Assembly: GCA_963727245.1 (NCBI GenBank)
Contig: CAVSFO010000016.1
Location: forward strand, 1 to 64,000
Direction: 5' to 3'
DNA length: 64,000 nt
From: JBKQVT01 sp963727245
GTDB taxonomy: Bacteria > Planctomycetota > Planctomycetia > Pirellulales > Thermoguttaceae
The position numbers were made by a program, and so were the translations under genes. Under the pieces are notes generated by a model. That model was not told the DNA's origin and did no database searches. It saw only the letters and a program-made list of their open reading frames with translations. Positions 1 to 9,696 of this stretch are shown here, piece by piece (the stretch's first letter is position 1; the number at the start of each line of letters is the position of its first letter).

Positions 1-89
1 TTGCGCAGATAAAAGTCCAGCAGTGAGCGACCTGCTACCATTCCCGTGGCCTGTTTTTTCTTCTGCGCAAATCTGCGAAATCTGCGGAT
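1..89. repeat. Palindromic dispersed repeat, family A, copy 1 (partial, inverted)
   Basis: The end reads ATCTGCGAAATCTGCGGAT and the interior contains CAGCAGTG and ACCATTCCCG. These are the reverse complement of the interior of the two copies at 1257-1367 and 1716-1814, so this copy lies in the opposite orientation. The window edge cuts its left arm. It is not coding. Confidence 0.75.
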
Positions 90-272
90 CGTCGGCGGCG
101 ATTTGGAGTGGTCTCCTGTTAACGGTTGCCCCGGCGTCCGCGCCCCCATCCCGAATCCGGCCTATTCCTCGTTCTGATTCTCCAGAATCGGCACCACGAC
201 CTGAACCGTGGCGCCGGAACCCGGGATAGCCGGCCAGGTGCGGTAACGTATACTTGCAGTAGGAGGGTCGTC

Positions 273-863
273 ATGAATAGCTCGATGGGTGGCCTGCACG
301 CGCTTAGCTTCCCCCAAACCAATGGGCCCCGACACATGAAAGGTCTCATCAAGGTCGGCGTGGTTCTGGCGGGCTACGTGGCGGCAGTGCTGGCGGCCGG
401 TGCAGCGCTCGAGGTCCGGCTGCTCAACACGCAGGGCCCGGAGGCAGACGCGTCGGCCGGAATGTATGCGTTCGGCGACGGCTGCCTCTTCCTCGGCGTC
501 CTCGGCTTCGCGGCGATCGTCCCGACTGGCCTGGCGCTCTTCTTCCTGCGGCGCAACCGCTGGGTCTGGATCACACTGGCGACAACGGCCCTGGCGATTG
601 CCGTCACCGGTCCGGCGGCCACAGCGTGCTACGTCCTGGCGGCTCGAACGCAGCTTCCCCCCCACTCCCCCTTGATCATCTGGGGGCCGGTGGCAGTCCT
701 GCGCATGCTCGCCGCGCCCCTGCTGGCCGTAGGCTTCGTACTGGCCGGCCTCATCGCCCCCAACCGAGCGTCGCGCCGGGCGCTGCTGGCAGCGGCCGCA
801 GTGGAGGGCACGGTGGCGGCGTACGCGGTCCTTCACTGGTTCGCCGGCTGCTGCTTCATCTGA
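273..863 (+). CDS. Small integral membrane protein, function unknown
   Basis: This 196-residue protein is mostly hydrophobic. After a short N-terminal tail there is a segment around residues 24-41, a second around 68-87 (GCLFLGVLGFAAIVPTGLAL), a third around 95-117, a fourth around 131-155 and a fifth near the C terminus, ending in FAGCCFI. About four to five transmembrane helices are therefore likely. The start was chosen at ATG 273 because AGGAGGG lies six bases upstream; the frame is open further upstream but without a ribosome binding site. I recognise no family. It stands alone, followed by intergenic DNA and the small basic protein at 1081. The role is unknown; it acts in the membrane. 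Confidence 0.7.
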   Translation: MNSSMGGLHALSFPQTNGPRHMKGLIKVGVVLAGYVAAVLAAGAALEVRLLNTQGPEADASAGMYAFGDGCLFLGVLGFAAIVPTGLALFFLRRNRWVWITLATTALAIAVTGPAATACYVLAARTQLPPHSPLIIWGPVAVLRMLAAPLLAVGFVLAGLIAPNRASRRALLAAAAVEGTVAAYAVLHWFAGCCFI

Positions 864-1080
864 ACGTCGCGCCTGCTGCGCTGCTCGACCGCGGCGGGAT
901 CGCACTTGGGCGGATTACCAGGTACTGTGATTATCGGCTGCCATGCAGTACAATAGGGGCTCGCCGTTGGATGCAACTGGGGACCGTGTGGCTGCGACTG
1001 CGCTCAGTCGGAAGACTCGATCGGGGCACCTCAGGCCAGCGACGGGACTGAAAACCAACCAAGAACCAACGAGGTGTGCG

Positions 1081-1191
1081 ATGGCCAACAAGGACCAGAA
1101 AAGCCGAACGTCCAACAACAAGCCCAAGCTGTCGATAAAGGAAAAGCGGGAGCGCAAGGAGAGAAAGGCCGCTGCCAAGCGCGAGCGTTAG
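1081..1191 (+). CDS. Very small lysine/arginine-rich protein
   Basis: Thirty-six residues, almost entirely charged (MANKDQKSRTSNNKPKLSIK followed by a K/E/R run). GAGGTG at 1071-1076 gives a plausible ribosome binding site four bases before ATG 1081. The composition suggests a disordered nucleic-acid-binding or ribosome-associated peptide, but that is inference; no family is recognised. It is below the length that gene finders usually keep, so confidence is moderate. Support comes from the clean ribosome binding site and the strongly non-random amino-acid composition. Confidence 0.5.
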   Translation: MANKDQKSRTSNNKPKLSIKEKRERKERKAAAKRER

Positions 1192-1256
1192 CGCGGGGCG
1201 GCTCCGAGAACTCGCCGTGACCGTTCACGGGAGGCCACACCACATCGCCGCGGACG

Positions 1257-1367
1257 ATCCGCAGATTACGCAGATTTCCGCAGACGAAAAAAAGTAGGTC
1301 GCGGGAATGGTCGCGCTCTGGCTCACTGCCGGTCTCTCATCTGCGAAAATCTGCGTAATCTGCGGAT
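1257..1367. repeat. Palindromic dispersed repeat, family A, copy 2
   Basis: The arms ATCCGCAGATTACGCAGATT and AATCTGCGTAATCTGCGGAT are inverted repeats around a loop containing GGGAATGGTCGCG and CACTGCCGGTCTCTCATC. The loop is shared with the copy at 1716-1814. The element separates the small basic protein from the CDGSH gene. Confidence 0.85.
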
Positions 1368-1404
1368 GCATTGATCTTTCCCATTCTTGACATGAAGACG
1401 TGAA

Positions 1405-1644
1405 ATGGCAGAACCCAAGATCGCAGGCCGCAGGCCGTTCCGGGTACGACTCGAATCAGGCGAACACTGGTGGTGCGCCTGTGGCGAATCCCGGTCGCAG
1501 CCGTTTTGTGATGGATCGCACCAAGGCACGTCATTCACGCCCGTGAAGATCGTCGTCGATGAGCCGACGGACGTGTCCCTTTGCGTCTGCAAGCGAACCG
1601 GGACTTCGCCCTATTGCGACGGCGCCGACAAGAAGCTGGCGTGA
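1405..1644 (+). CDS. CDGSH iron-sulfur domain protein, tandem motif
   Basis: This 79-residue soluble protein has two CDGSH-type [2Fe-2S] motifs. The first, CACGESRSQPFCDGSH (about residues 24-39), matches C-x-C-x2-(S/T)-x3-P-x-C-D-G-(S/A/T)-H exactly. The second, CVCKRTGTSPYCDGAD (about 59-74), keeps all three cysteines and the CDG but ends in Asp instead of the cluster-binding His. CDGSH proteins bind redox-active, labile 2Fe-2S clusters; the bacterial ones are small and cytosolic, with roles in redox or iron homeostasis. The second cluster may be absent or differently liganded. The gene lies between two family A repeats and has no operon partner. The ATG at 1405 follows an A-rich stretch without a strong ribosome binding site. 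Confidence 0.88.
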   Translation: MAEPKIAGRRPFRVRLESGEHWWCACGESRSQPFCDGSHQGTSFTPVKIVVDEPTDVSLCVCKRTGTSPYCDGADKKLA

Positions 1645-1715
1645 ACCCAGGCGGGCAGCAACCGTTCACAGGGAATGGTTATCTTTGCGCAAGTCCGAAC
1701 GGAAGAGACCAACGC

Positions 1716-1814
1716 ATCCGCAGATTACGCAGAGAGAAAACCACGCGACGGGAATGGTCGCGCGCTGGCGCACTGCTGGTCTCTTATCTGCGAAAATCTG
1801 CGTAATCTGCGGAT
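1716..1814. repeat. Palindromic dispersed repeat, family A, copy 3
   Basis: The arms ATCCGCAGATTACGCAGA and AAAATCTGCGTAATCTGC flank the same loop as copy 2 (GGGAATGGTCGCGCG, CACTGCTGGTCTCTTATC). It lies between the CDGSH gene and csrA, and with copy 2 it brackets the CDGSH gene. Confidence 0.85.
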
Positions 1815-1869
1815 TGTCTATGGCAATGTGGCATGTTTTCCTGTGAACGGTTACGGCGGCCAACGACCG

Positions 1870-2040
1870 TTACACCGCCACCGCCTCCTTCCGCGCCATG
1901 ACCTCCTCGCGCCAGACGGGAACCTCCGCCGGCGCCTCGACACCCAGGCGGATCTGACCGCCCCGGACCTCCAAGACCGTGACCGTAATGCGGTCGTCGA
2001 TTACGAGACGCTCGCCAATTCTGCGCGACAAGACAAGCAT
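1870..2040 (-). CDS. csrA: Carbon storage regulator CsrA
   Basis: The 56-residue product starts MLVLSRRIGERLVIDDRITV and contains the conserved GGQIRLGVEAP segment and the RNA-contacting R44-like region (VWREEV). CsrA is a homodimeric post-transcriptional regulator that binds GGA motifs in mRNA leaders and controls translation and stability. The length is typical. A strong ribosome binding site (GGAGGA) lies seven bases before the ATG, and this site falls inside the upstream small ORF (2001-2195), which overlaps the csrA start by 40 bases in another frame. The two may be translationally coupled and driven by the consensus promoter at 2221-2248. The C terminus (ARKEAVAV) is short and slightly basic, as is usual. 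Confidence 0.96.
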   Translation of the reverse strand: MLVLSRRIGERLVIDDRITVTVLEVRGGQIRLGVEAPAEVPVWREEVMARKEAVAV

Positions 2041-2195
2041 GGGTGCTCCTCCGTGACTGCGGGTGTTTCGACAATGGTGGGCCGGGCGGCGGGAAAGCGG
2101 CCCTCGTAGCGGGCCAACAGTTCGGCCAGGATGTCGCCGATCCGCTGCGGCTCGCCGCCGCCGCGATTCTCGCTGTTGCTGCTGCGGTTCTGCAT
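2001..2195 (-). CDS. Small ORF overlapping the start of csrA
   Basis: A possible 64-residue protein beginning MQNRSSNSENRGGGEPQRIG, followed by DILAELLARYEGRFPAARPT. The first 45 residues look protein-like, with an amphipathic helix IGDILAELLARY resembling the start of small DciA/DUF721-type proteins seen in planctomycetes. The last part overlaps csrA and may be non-homologous read-through. AGGGGA lies about eight bases before the ATG, and the perfect promoter at 2221-2248 places a transcription start just upstream of this ORF, so it would be the first translated gene of the csrA message. The function is unknown; it could equally be a leader peptide that controls csrA. Confidence 0.45.
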   Translation of the reverse strand: MQNRSSNSENRGGGEPQRIGDILAELLARYEGRFPAARPTIVETPAVTEEHPCLSCRAELASVS

Positions 2196-2220
2196 GGCTC
2201 TTTCCCCTGAAACTATACTG

Positions 2221-2248
2221 ATTATACCGAATACTATACATTTGTCAA
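2221..2248 (-). promoter_or_regulatory. Consensus sigma-70-type promoter for the csrA unit
   Basis: On the minus strand TTGACA (2248-2243) is followed, after a 16-base spacer, by TATAAT (2226-2221). Both hexamers are perfect matches. The predicted start site lies about 20 bases before ATG 2195, giving a short leader ahead of the small ORF and csrA. The surrounding sequence is AT-rich compared with the rest of the window. Confidence 0.8.
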
Positions 2249-2384
2249 CTGCCCCGGGCGGGAATTTTTCGCCTGGAAAGATGGGTAAGATAGCCGGGGT
2301 TTGGGAACGATATTTCTTGGGGGTCGCAGTGAATTGCCCCCGCCGATTGGTTAACCGCTCGCCGGTCGGAGAATCAAGAGACGG

Positions 2385-2461
2385 AACCGCGGACGGACGC
2401 CGATGAACGCAGATTATTCGTTATCTCCCGATCCGCGTTGATCGGCGTCCGTCCGCGGTTT
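2385..2461. repeat. Palindromic dispersed repeat, family B
   Basis: The arms AACCGCGGACGGACGCCGAT and ATCGGCGTCCGTCCGCGGTT are near-perfect inverted repeats around a loop of about 37 bases that contains GAACGCAGATTATTCG. It sits between the csrA promoter and the end of the LRR gene. It could fold into a long hairpin and terminate the LRR transcript. Confidence 0.8.
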
Positions 2462-2485
2462 CTCACGGTTTCCCGACCCACGGCG

Positions 2486-3766
2486 TCAACGGTCGTGCTG
2501 AATCTGGCAGTTCGGCAATGCCTCTTGGAGCTTCTTCACGCCCGCGTCGGTGACCTTGGTGTTGACGAGGTCCAGCCGGCGGAGTTGGGTCAATCCCTTG
2601 AGGTGTTCCAGCCCGGCGTCGCTGACATTGGTGCGGTCGAGGTCCAGCCATCGGAGTTCGGTCAACCCCATAAGATGTTTCAGCCCGGCATCGCTGACCT
2701 TGGTGCCCGGGAGGTCCAGCCATTGGAGTTTGGTCAATCCGTCGAGGTGTTTCAGTCCGGCGTCGCTGATCGCGGCGCCCCCGAGGCTGAGGTAATCGAG
2801 TTGGGTCAATCCTTCGAGGTGACTTAGGCCGGCGTCGCCGACGTTGGTCATCCCCAGGCTTAGGTTTTGGAGATTCGTCAACCGTCTGAGGTGTTGCAGT
2901 CCGGCGTCGCTGGTCTTGGTGCCGGCAAGGCCCAGCCATTTGAGTCGGGTCAATCCTTCGAGCTGTTCCAGTCCGGCGTCGGTGACCTTGGTACGGTCGA
3001 GCCAGAGCCCCTGGAGCTGGGTCAACCCCGCGAGGTATTGCAGCCCAGCGTCGCGCAACTTGGTGCCTTGGATCTGAAGCCTTTGGAGTTGCCGCAATCC
3101 TTTGAGGTGTTTCATCCCGGAATCGCCGACCGGGGTATCATGGAGGTCCAGGAATTGGAGACTGGTTAATCCCTCGAGGTGTCTCATGTCGGCGTCGCTG
3201 ACCTTGGTGTCGCCGAGAAAAAGCTCCTGGAGTTGGGGCAGCCCTTCAAGGTATTTTATGTCCACGTCGCTGGTCGGCGGCCCGGCAAAATAGACCGCCA
3301 CCACGCTGACCAGCAGGTCGTCTCCCAGCAGGTTGCGCAGCCAGGCCGGCCCTGGCGGCGTGGCCGCTGGACTGTCAGGCCGAACGCGTTGATAATCATA
3401 AGAAACTCCCCCGCCGACCTTCACAATCGCCGCCACGGCCTCCCGCTGTTTCCTCGCCGCCTTCATCTCCGTCGCCAGCCAACCGCACGCAACGGCGACG
3501 ACCACCGGCAGCAGGAGCAGCGAGCGGATGCTGAACTGGAACCGCAGTCGGAACACCAGGGCGGCGAGGAACCAAAGCAGCATGAGCAGGAAGGCCACCC
3601 CAACGGTCGCCAGGCAAACGAGCACGGTGTAGCCCTTGTGCTGGTTGAAGGGAAACCAGCGGAAGTGCTCGGATAGAAGTAGAAAACCTTCCACAGCCAG
3701 GAGCAGCGGCAGGGAGCGATCCGGCGTGAGGCGATACCAGCGGGCTTTTTCCGGAGCGGCGGCCAT
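2486..3766 (-). CDS. Membrane-anchored leucine-rich-repeat protein
   Basis: The protein has 426 residues. The N-terminal part has three hydrophobic segments (around residues 17-30, 41-72 and 80-98); the last, QFSIRSLLLLPVVVAVACGW followed by a basic EMKAARKQREAV stretch and a YDYQ motif, is a module I associate with planctomycete LRR and HEAT proteins. From about residue 165 to the end there are about eleven 24-residue leucine-rich repeats of the type GLTQLQGLWLDRTKVTDAGL. Such repeats usually form protein-binding solenoids, here probably exposed outside the cytoplasm. The start at ATG 3766 was chosen because an upstream extension (to 3916) is Pro/Ala-rich and lacks similarity to the module. 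The gene lies 44 bases downstream of the glycosyltransferase gene, on the same strand, and may share its transcript. Confidence 0.88.
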   Translation of the reverse strand: MAAAPEKARWYRLTPDRSLPLLLAVEGFLLLSEHFRWFPFNQHKGYTVLVCLATVGVAFLLMLLWFLAALVFRLRFQFSIRSLLLLPVVVAVACGWLATEMKAARKQREAVAAIVKVGGGVSYDYQRVRPDSPAATPPGPAWLRNLLGDDLLVSVVAVYFAGPPTSDVDIKYLEGLPQLQELFLGDTKVSDADMRHLEGLTSLQFLDLHDTPVGDSGMKHLKGLRQLQRLQIQGTKLRDAGLQYLAGLTQLQGLWLDRTKVTDAGLEQLEGLTRLKWLGLAGTKTSDAGLQHLRRLTNLQNLSLGMTNVGDAGLSHLEGLTQLDYLSLGGAAISDAGLKHLDGLTKLQWLDLPGTKVSDAGLKHLMGLTELRWLDLDRTNVSDAGLEHLKGLTQLRRLDLVNTKVTDAGVKKLQEALPNCQIQHDR

Positions 3767-3810
3767 GCCCCCTAGTATAGCCGAATTCGCCGAATCAGGG
3801 GATGTTCCCC

Positions 3811-5205
3811 TTACGGCCGCACCATTTTCTTCAAGCGCCGCAGCACCCGGGCGCGACGGCTCTCGGGCGGGACAAGTCGCAGTCGAATGCGGCGGAAGAA
3901 CAAGGCCATTCTCCACGTCCTGCTCCTGGTGATTTCCGCCAACTGGGCCGACAGCGTCTGGACCAACGGTTCCTGCTGCGCCCCAACTGCTTGAAGCATT
4001 TCTATTTTCGCGTCTTCCGCAGGAACAATGCCGATTGCGGAGAGTCTCTCCACAAGGTAATCGGCATAGAAATCCGAGTTGAATTCGATCAATGCCTTGG
4101 GGTTTCTCAGGAAGCTCGCGCCGGGAGCGTAGCGATCATATTGGTCATGCCAGCCCTGTTTTCTTTCGGCGGGGTTCCACCGCTGGATGCGCTCTTGAAA
4201 GAGTTTCTTTTCGCCATGCGACTGAGATCGTATGGGATAATGGCGCTGAAGAAAGTTGTACGGATAAATTCTTCGACCGGGAAACGCCACACAATGGCCG
4301 CCGGATTCACTGAGGATGGCGCCGCGATTGGCCGCTTTCCAGGCCCTCACCAGGAAGGATGCCCCCTGCTGCTTCGTGCCGAAGTCGCCATACCGGAAAT
4401 ACTCCCCGAAGGACGAGCCCGATTGGTACGCGTCGTCGATCGGGCGAAAGACCAGGCGGGTAAAATCAATCGCGTTGTAGCCCTGCTGATCGACCCAGCA
4501 AATGGCATCCCGCAGAGGAACGCCTTGCCAAGGGGATTCATGAATTTCGTCGGCATCGTGGTGAATAAACCAATCCGCCTCCAGTTCCCGGCAAAGCGCT
4601 TCTTTTCGTTTCAGCAAGTCCACCCAGTCGTAGGTCGCGGAAGGACCGCGGGGCGGAAACTTTTCCAACCCGATGAGCCCCCGGCCCAGCAAGGACTGCG
4701 CCCGTTGATACGTGTCGTCTGTCGACCAGTTGTCAATCAAGTAGACGTCGATGCCATCCCGGGACAGTTGCTCGATCACGGGAACGATCACGTCTTCCTC
4801 GTTGAAGGAGGAAATCAAGGCGATGACGCGAAAACCCTCCGGCGTCCTGATGGGAAGCGACGGTTTGCTCGTGGAAAGCAACGCCAGCGTCCCCGTCTTC
4901 TTGTTCCAGGCGTTCGCATAACCGAAAAACTCGACGGGCAAACCATGCCGCTGGAGAACCGCCTCCGCGGTCTTCGTGTCAGAAAAGGAATCGATGTCGT
5001 CGGCAAGAATCACCTTCGGAACCGACCGACACAGTTCCTGCAACGGCTCCACGAATTGCGGGCATCGCTGCAACGACAGGATCCCGTCGCGAATCACGAC
5101 GATGTCATCCTTCCCGTACTTCACGCTGGAGCGAAGCGATTCGGGATCATCCACCAGCGCCACGCGGCGCCGCCGCAGCGTTCCGCACAGAAGTGGGCAA
5201 AGCAC
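3811..5205 (-). CDS. GT2-like glycosyltransferase
   Basis: About 464 residues. The central part begins FRVIALISSFNEEDVIVPVI and continues with VYLIDNWSTDDT and, about 50 residues later, ADWFIHHDADEIHESPW. This is the nucleotide-sugar-binding fold and DxD-type metal-binding motif of glycosyltransferase family 2-like enzymes. An N-terminal domain of about 125 residues (KYGKDDIVVIRDGIL, VPKVILADDIDSF) is unfamiliar. The C terminus is very basic (RRIRLRLVPPESRRARVLRR). The start is uncertain: GTG 5205 or GTG 5163 fit, neither with a clear ribosome binding site, and both lie inside the end of the upstream gene. The frame is open to 5730, so a frameshift between the two genes cannot be excluded. 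It probably acts on cell-surface polysaccharide or glycan together with the pyruvyl-transferase-like neighbour. Confidence 0.78.
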   Translation of the reverse strand: MLCPLLCGTLRRRRVALVDDPESLRSSVKYGKDDIVVIRDGILSLQRCPQFVEPLQELCRSVPKVILADDIDSFSDTKTAEAVLQRHGLPVEFFGYANAWNKKTGTLALLSTSKPSLPIRTPEGFRVIALISSFNEEDVIVPVIEQLSRDGIDVYLIDNWSTDDTYQRAQSLLGRGLIGLEKFPPRGPSATYDWVDLLKRKEALCRELEADWFIHHDADEIHESPWQGVPLRDAICWVDQQGYNAIDFTRLVFRPIDDAYQSGSSFGEYFRYGDFGTKQQGASFLVRAWKAANRGAILSESGGHCVAFPGRRIYPYNFLQRHYPIRSQSHGEKKLFQERIQRWNPAERKQGWHDQYDRYAPGASFLRNPKALIEFNSDFYADYLVERLSAIGIVPAEDAKIEMLQAVGAQQEPLVQTLSAQLAEITRSRTWRMALFFRRIRLRLVPPESRRARVLRRLKKMVRP

Positions 5206-6008
5206 AATGCCGGCCGCAGGCAGCCGGCTTGCTGCCTGGCGGCTTCGGGCGCGATGAACTCCGGCATGCGAAGCACGGGATATCCCCGCAGTGCATATCG
5301 AGCAATCGCCGGCACCTTGTGATAAGTTGAACTCCGATATTCGACCGGCTTGCCGAGCATCGCCGCGGCAATCATCACGTGCGCTCGGTCCGTGCAAACG
5401 ATCTCGTATTTCGCGATGGTCGACAGCCACTCGTCCAAGCTGGAGCAAACCAGGGAAATGTCGATATTGTCGTCGGGGAGAGGGGCTGTTCGTGATTCCG
5501 CATCGGTCCGAAAGGCGTGCAGAATGCCCCGGCCATCTCTCCTGTACTTTTCGTAGTCGAAGAAGAAGGCGCAATCGTGGGCGATATCGGCGTTGCATAA
5601 CGGTTGAATCTGCCGATAGGACTCGAGCTCGCGGGCAAACACCAGCGCCTTGGTCTTCCGGAGCGCGCCGGCGACAGTCTCTTCGGAAATATCGAACGTG
5701 GAGGGCAGCACGATCACCGATTGGAAACATTCTTCAACCATCGGCAGCAAGCGCGCCCTCTCGTGAAAAGGCCGACACCACCCCCCTGAGCCGCCAACGA
5801 GTGCGGTGTGCCCGGTCACACGGTGCAAATCACGGACGCTTTCTTCGCGATAGTTGAGTCCAGCGAGCAACTGTCGCGTGCCGGCATTAATTAATTCATC
5901 TCCGAGGTTGCCCCAGCCGCGCAGAAAAACCAGGTCCGGCGAATTGCCAATGATCGCCAGGAGCTTGCGGCGGCTATTCTCGATCTCGCAATCGTCAGTG
6001 TGGTGCAT
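5121..6008 (-). CDS. Polysaccharide pyruvyl transferase-like protein
   Basis: The protein has 295 residues. The N-terminal motif LVFLRGWGNLGDELINAGTR matches the GNxGDxL signature of the polysaccharide pyruvyl transferase (CsaB/PssK-like) family, and VLPSTFDISEETV, ALVFARELESY and EIVCTDRAHVMIAAAMLGKP match the later conserved blocks, including the R..H region. Members add ketal pyruvate from phosphoenolpyruvate to surface polysaccharide sugars. ATG 6008 was chosen because GAGG lies five bases upstream; the ATG at 6056 has no ribosome binding site. The 3' end overlaps the glycosyltransferase start by up to 85 bases, which is long and suggests either coupling or an unrecognised frameshift. The last 40 residues (QQAGCLRPALCFAHFCAERC) look unlike a normal C terminus. 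Confidence 0.8.
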   Translation of the reverse strand: MHHTDDCEIENSRRKLLAIIGNSPDLVFLRGWGNLGDELINAGTRQLLAGLNYREESVRDLHRVTGHTALVGGSGGWCRPFHERARLLPMVEECFQSVIVLPSTFDISEETVAGALRKTKALVFARELESYRQIQPLCNADIAHDCAFFFDYEKYRRDGRGILHAFRTDAESRTAPLPDDNIDISLVCSSLDEWLSTIAKYEIVCTDRAHVMIAAAMLGKPVEYRSSTYHKVPAIARYALRGYPVLRMPEFIAPEAARQQAGCLRPALCFAHFCAERCGGAAWRWWMIPNRFAPA

Positions 6009-6320
6009 CGGAACCTCGCCGCAAGAGCGACCGGACGTTGATGGAATTGCTCCCATGATACTGTGCGCCGGCCCGGGGCGGACAGCCCCACAGGTCGGGG
6101 GCCGCGGGTGGCTCTATCGTAGCGGAATCCCGTCGGCCGCGTGGTCGGCGATCTGCTGGGGCTGGGGACTGGTGGCCGTTCGGTCAGAGTCGCGGAACTC
6201 GAAAATTCGCAGATGTCTTGACGAAAGAAAATTCCGTGGAAGAATTAGTGCGATAGCGGCACGCGGCAATTTGGGTGATATAGGCAACGCCACTTGCGGC
6301 TTTGAGCGACTTGGTGCCCC

Positions 6321-6437
6321 AACCGACCTCGAACGAAAGGTTGTAGGTTATGCTTTAGCATAACGAAAGGCATTGGACGCTATCGTGTTATGCTAAAGCA
6401 TAACCTACGAGCCAACGTTGTCATACGAGGTCGGTCG
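6321..6437. repeat. Palindromic dispersed repeat, family C, copy 1
   Basis: The core arms GTAGGTTATGCTTTAGCATA (6343-) and TATGCTAAAGCATAACCTAC (-6408) are inverted. Each arm is itself palindromic (TTATGCTTTAGCATAA). An outer pair, CCGACCTCG near 6324 and CGAGGTCGG near 6427, extends the stem. The second copy is at 54414-54479. The stretch 6009-6690 holds no convincing gene, only this repeat and the one at 6554-6597. Confidence 0.8.
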
Positions 6438-6553
6438 AGGCACTAGCCAACTCACCGCTCTTGACCCAGCTCCATAGTATTACGAGGCCCAGGTGGCGAC
6501 GGCGCAGCAAGCATTGACCTAGGATCGGGGAAGCAATAACCTCCGACTGTGTT

Positions 6554-6597
6554 GCCTTTCGCTCCGCGAAAGCCGCAACTTTCGCGGAACGAAAGGC
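6554..6597. repeat. Palindromic dispersed repeat, family I
   Basis: A near-perfect hairpin: GCCTTTCGCTCCGCGAAAG, then CCGCAA, then CTTTCGCGGAACGAAAGGC. It lies about 95 bases upstream of the glucose-6-phosphate isomerase start. It could act as a terminator or mRNA-stability element, but in position and form it resembles the other dispersed palindromes. Confidence 0.75.
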
Positions 6598-6690
6598 GAC
6601 ACTTATTGATTCCCCGATCCTTATTGAGCCGGGCGCAACGGGGGCTACGCGCCGCAGCCAGTACAACACCACGATGGAAGGGACATGAGC

Positions 6691-8338
<1,648 letters not shown>

Positions 8339-8342
<4 letters not shown>

Positions 8343-8953
8343 AACGCGCAACCGAGATTACGACCTTGTTTCTCGACATCGGCGGCGTGTTGCTCACCAA
8401 CGGCTGGGGCCATCAATCCCGGGCACTGGCCGCCAAGGCGTTCGACCTGAATCTGGCCGACATGGAAGACCGCCATCACCTCACCTTCGACACCTACGAA
8501 GTCGGCAAGCTCACCCTGGAGGAATACCTCAGCCGCACGGTGTTCTACCAGCAGCGGCCGTTCACGCGGGACCAGTTCCGCGAATTTATGTTCGCGCAGT
8601 CGCAGCCTTTTCCCGAGATGATCGACATGGTTCGCACACTCAAGGCCCGGCACGCGCTGCGGATCGCGGTGGTCAACAACGAAGGGCGCGAGCTGAATTC
8701 GCACCGCATCCGCACGTTCAAGCTGGATGAGTTCGTCGATTTCTTCATCTCCTCCTGCTTTGTCCGCTTTCGCAAACCCGACGCGGACATCTTCCGGCTG
8801 GCGCTGGACGTTGCCCAGGTGCCGGCCGGGCAGGTCGTCTACATCGAGGACCAGCCGATGTTCGTGCAGATCGCGGAGGGCCTGGGGATTCACGGCATCC
8901 GGCACACGGATTACCAGTCAACGCGCGCGCAACTGGCCTCGTTCGGGTTGTAG
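8339..8953 (+). CDS. HAD-superfamily phosphatase (subfamily IA, YihX-like)
   Basis: The protein has 204 residues. Motif I is TLFLDIGGVLLTNGW near residue 10, with the nucleophilic Asp and a DxG in place of DxD as in many IA-v3/YihX-type proteins. Motif II is IAVVNNEGRE (Asn in the hhhT/S region). Motif III is the Lys in FRKPDADIFRLAL, and motif IV is VVYIEDQPMFVQIAEGLGI. These enzymes hydrolyse phosphate monoesters such as sugar phosphates. The ATG overlaps the pgi stop by four bases, so the two are co-expressed, and a hexose-phosphate substrate is a reasonable inference. The start is fixed by this overlap. Confidence 0.87.
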
Positions 8954-8971
8954 GTAACTGTTCATGGCACA

Positions 8972-9055
8972 ACACCAGCCCGAAGCGCAAGCGAGGGCAG
9001 AGCGGTGCCAGGGCCGGGGTGGAGTACCCTCTCGCTTGCGCTTCGGGCTAGTGTC
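8972..9055. repeat. Palindromic dispersed repeat, family G
   Basis: The arms AGCCCGAAGCGCAAGCGAGG and CTCGCTTGCGCTTCGGGCTA form a long inverted repeat around about 30 bases. It follows the HAD gene and may serve as its terminator. I see only this copy in the window. Confidence 0.75.
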
Positions 9056-9168
9056 AGCACCGGGGCGTGAACGGTTACCGCTTGTAGAATAGGGGGGTCG
9101 GGAGTCTTGAATCGCCTTCTGCTCCGCATCTTGCCACAGACAAAGACTCCCGGCCCCTTTTCTCCGTG

Positions 9169-9417
9169 TCACTGGTGGCCGCCGAGCGGGCTTTGGTGCG
9201 CGCCGGCGGGCGTCGCCAACAGCCGATACCAGACGTACTTGCCCATCCGTCCGAAGACACGCCCCGCCCCGAGTTTGCGGGAAAGCCGTACGACACTGCG
9301 CAGCGGCAAGATGCCCTCGGGAATGCAAGTGAAATCCTTCTGCTGGGTCACGGGAACCACGCAGAAATCGATGTGCTTTACGCTGGCCGTCTCGTCAACC
9401 AGGTCGATCCGAATCAT
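9169..9417 (-). CDS. Small hypothetical protein
   Basis: A possible 82-residue protein beginning MIRIDLVDETASVKHIDFCV and containing VRLSRKLGAGRVFGRMGKYV. GGGGGGTGAG lies about three bases before ATG 9417. The hydrophobic/basic alternation looks protein-like, but I recognise no family and the region is otherwise gene-poor, with overlapping ORFs on both strands. The N-terminal two thirds are more convincing than the tail (PAGAHQSPLGGHQ). No operon partner. Confidence 0.4.
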   Translation of the reverse strand: MIRIDLVDETASVKHIDFCVVPVTQQKDFTCIPEGILPLRSVVRLSRKLGAGRVFGRMGKYVWYRLLATPAGAHQSPLGGHQ

Positions 9418-9696
9418 AGCTCACCCCCCAATGTTTACAGCCAGCCTGAACCGCCATCGCTACACCATCATTATCACGCTTCGCGCCTCGGCGTGCAAGG
9501 GGCGCCGGGCTTCCAAACCGTCCGACAAAAGGCCGAATCCATGAACCACGTCCCATTCCTGCAGCTCACGGTGCGATATTGAACGTATCCAGGGGGCCTC
9601 CAGAGAGGAAAACCAGGTTGACAATCAGCCTGGATAACGTAAGTACCCATAGGGTGCCGAATGGTTGCATCCATTGTAGCGAAGGAAACATGCGTC

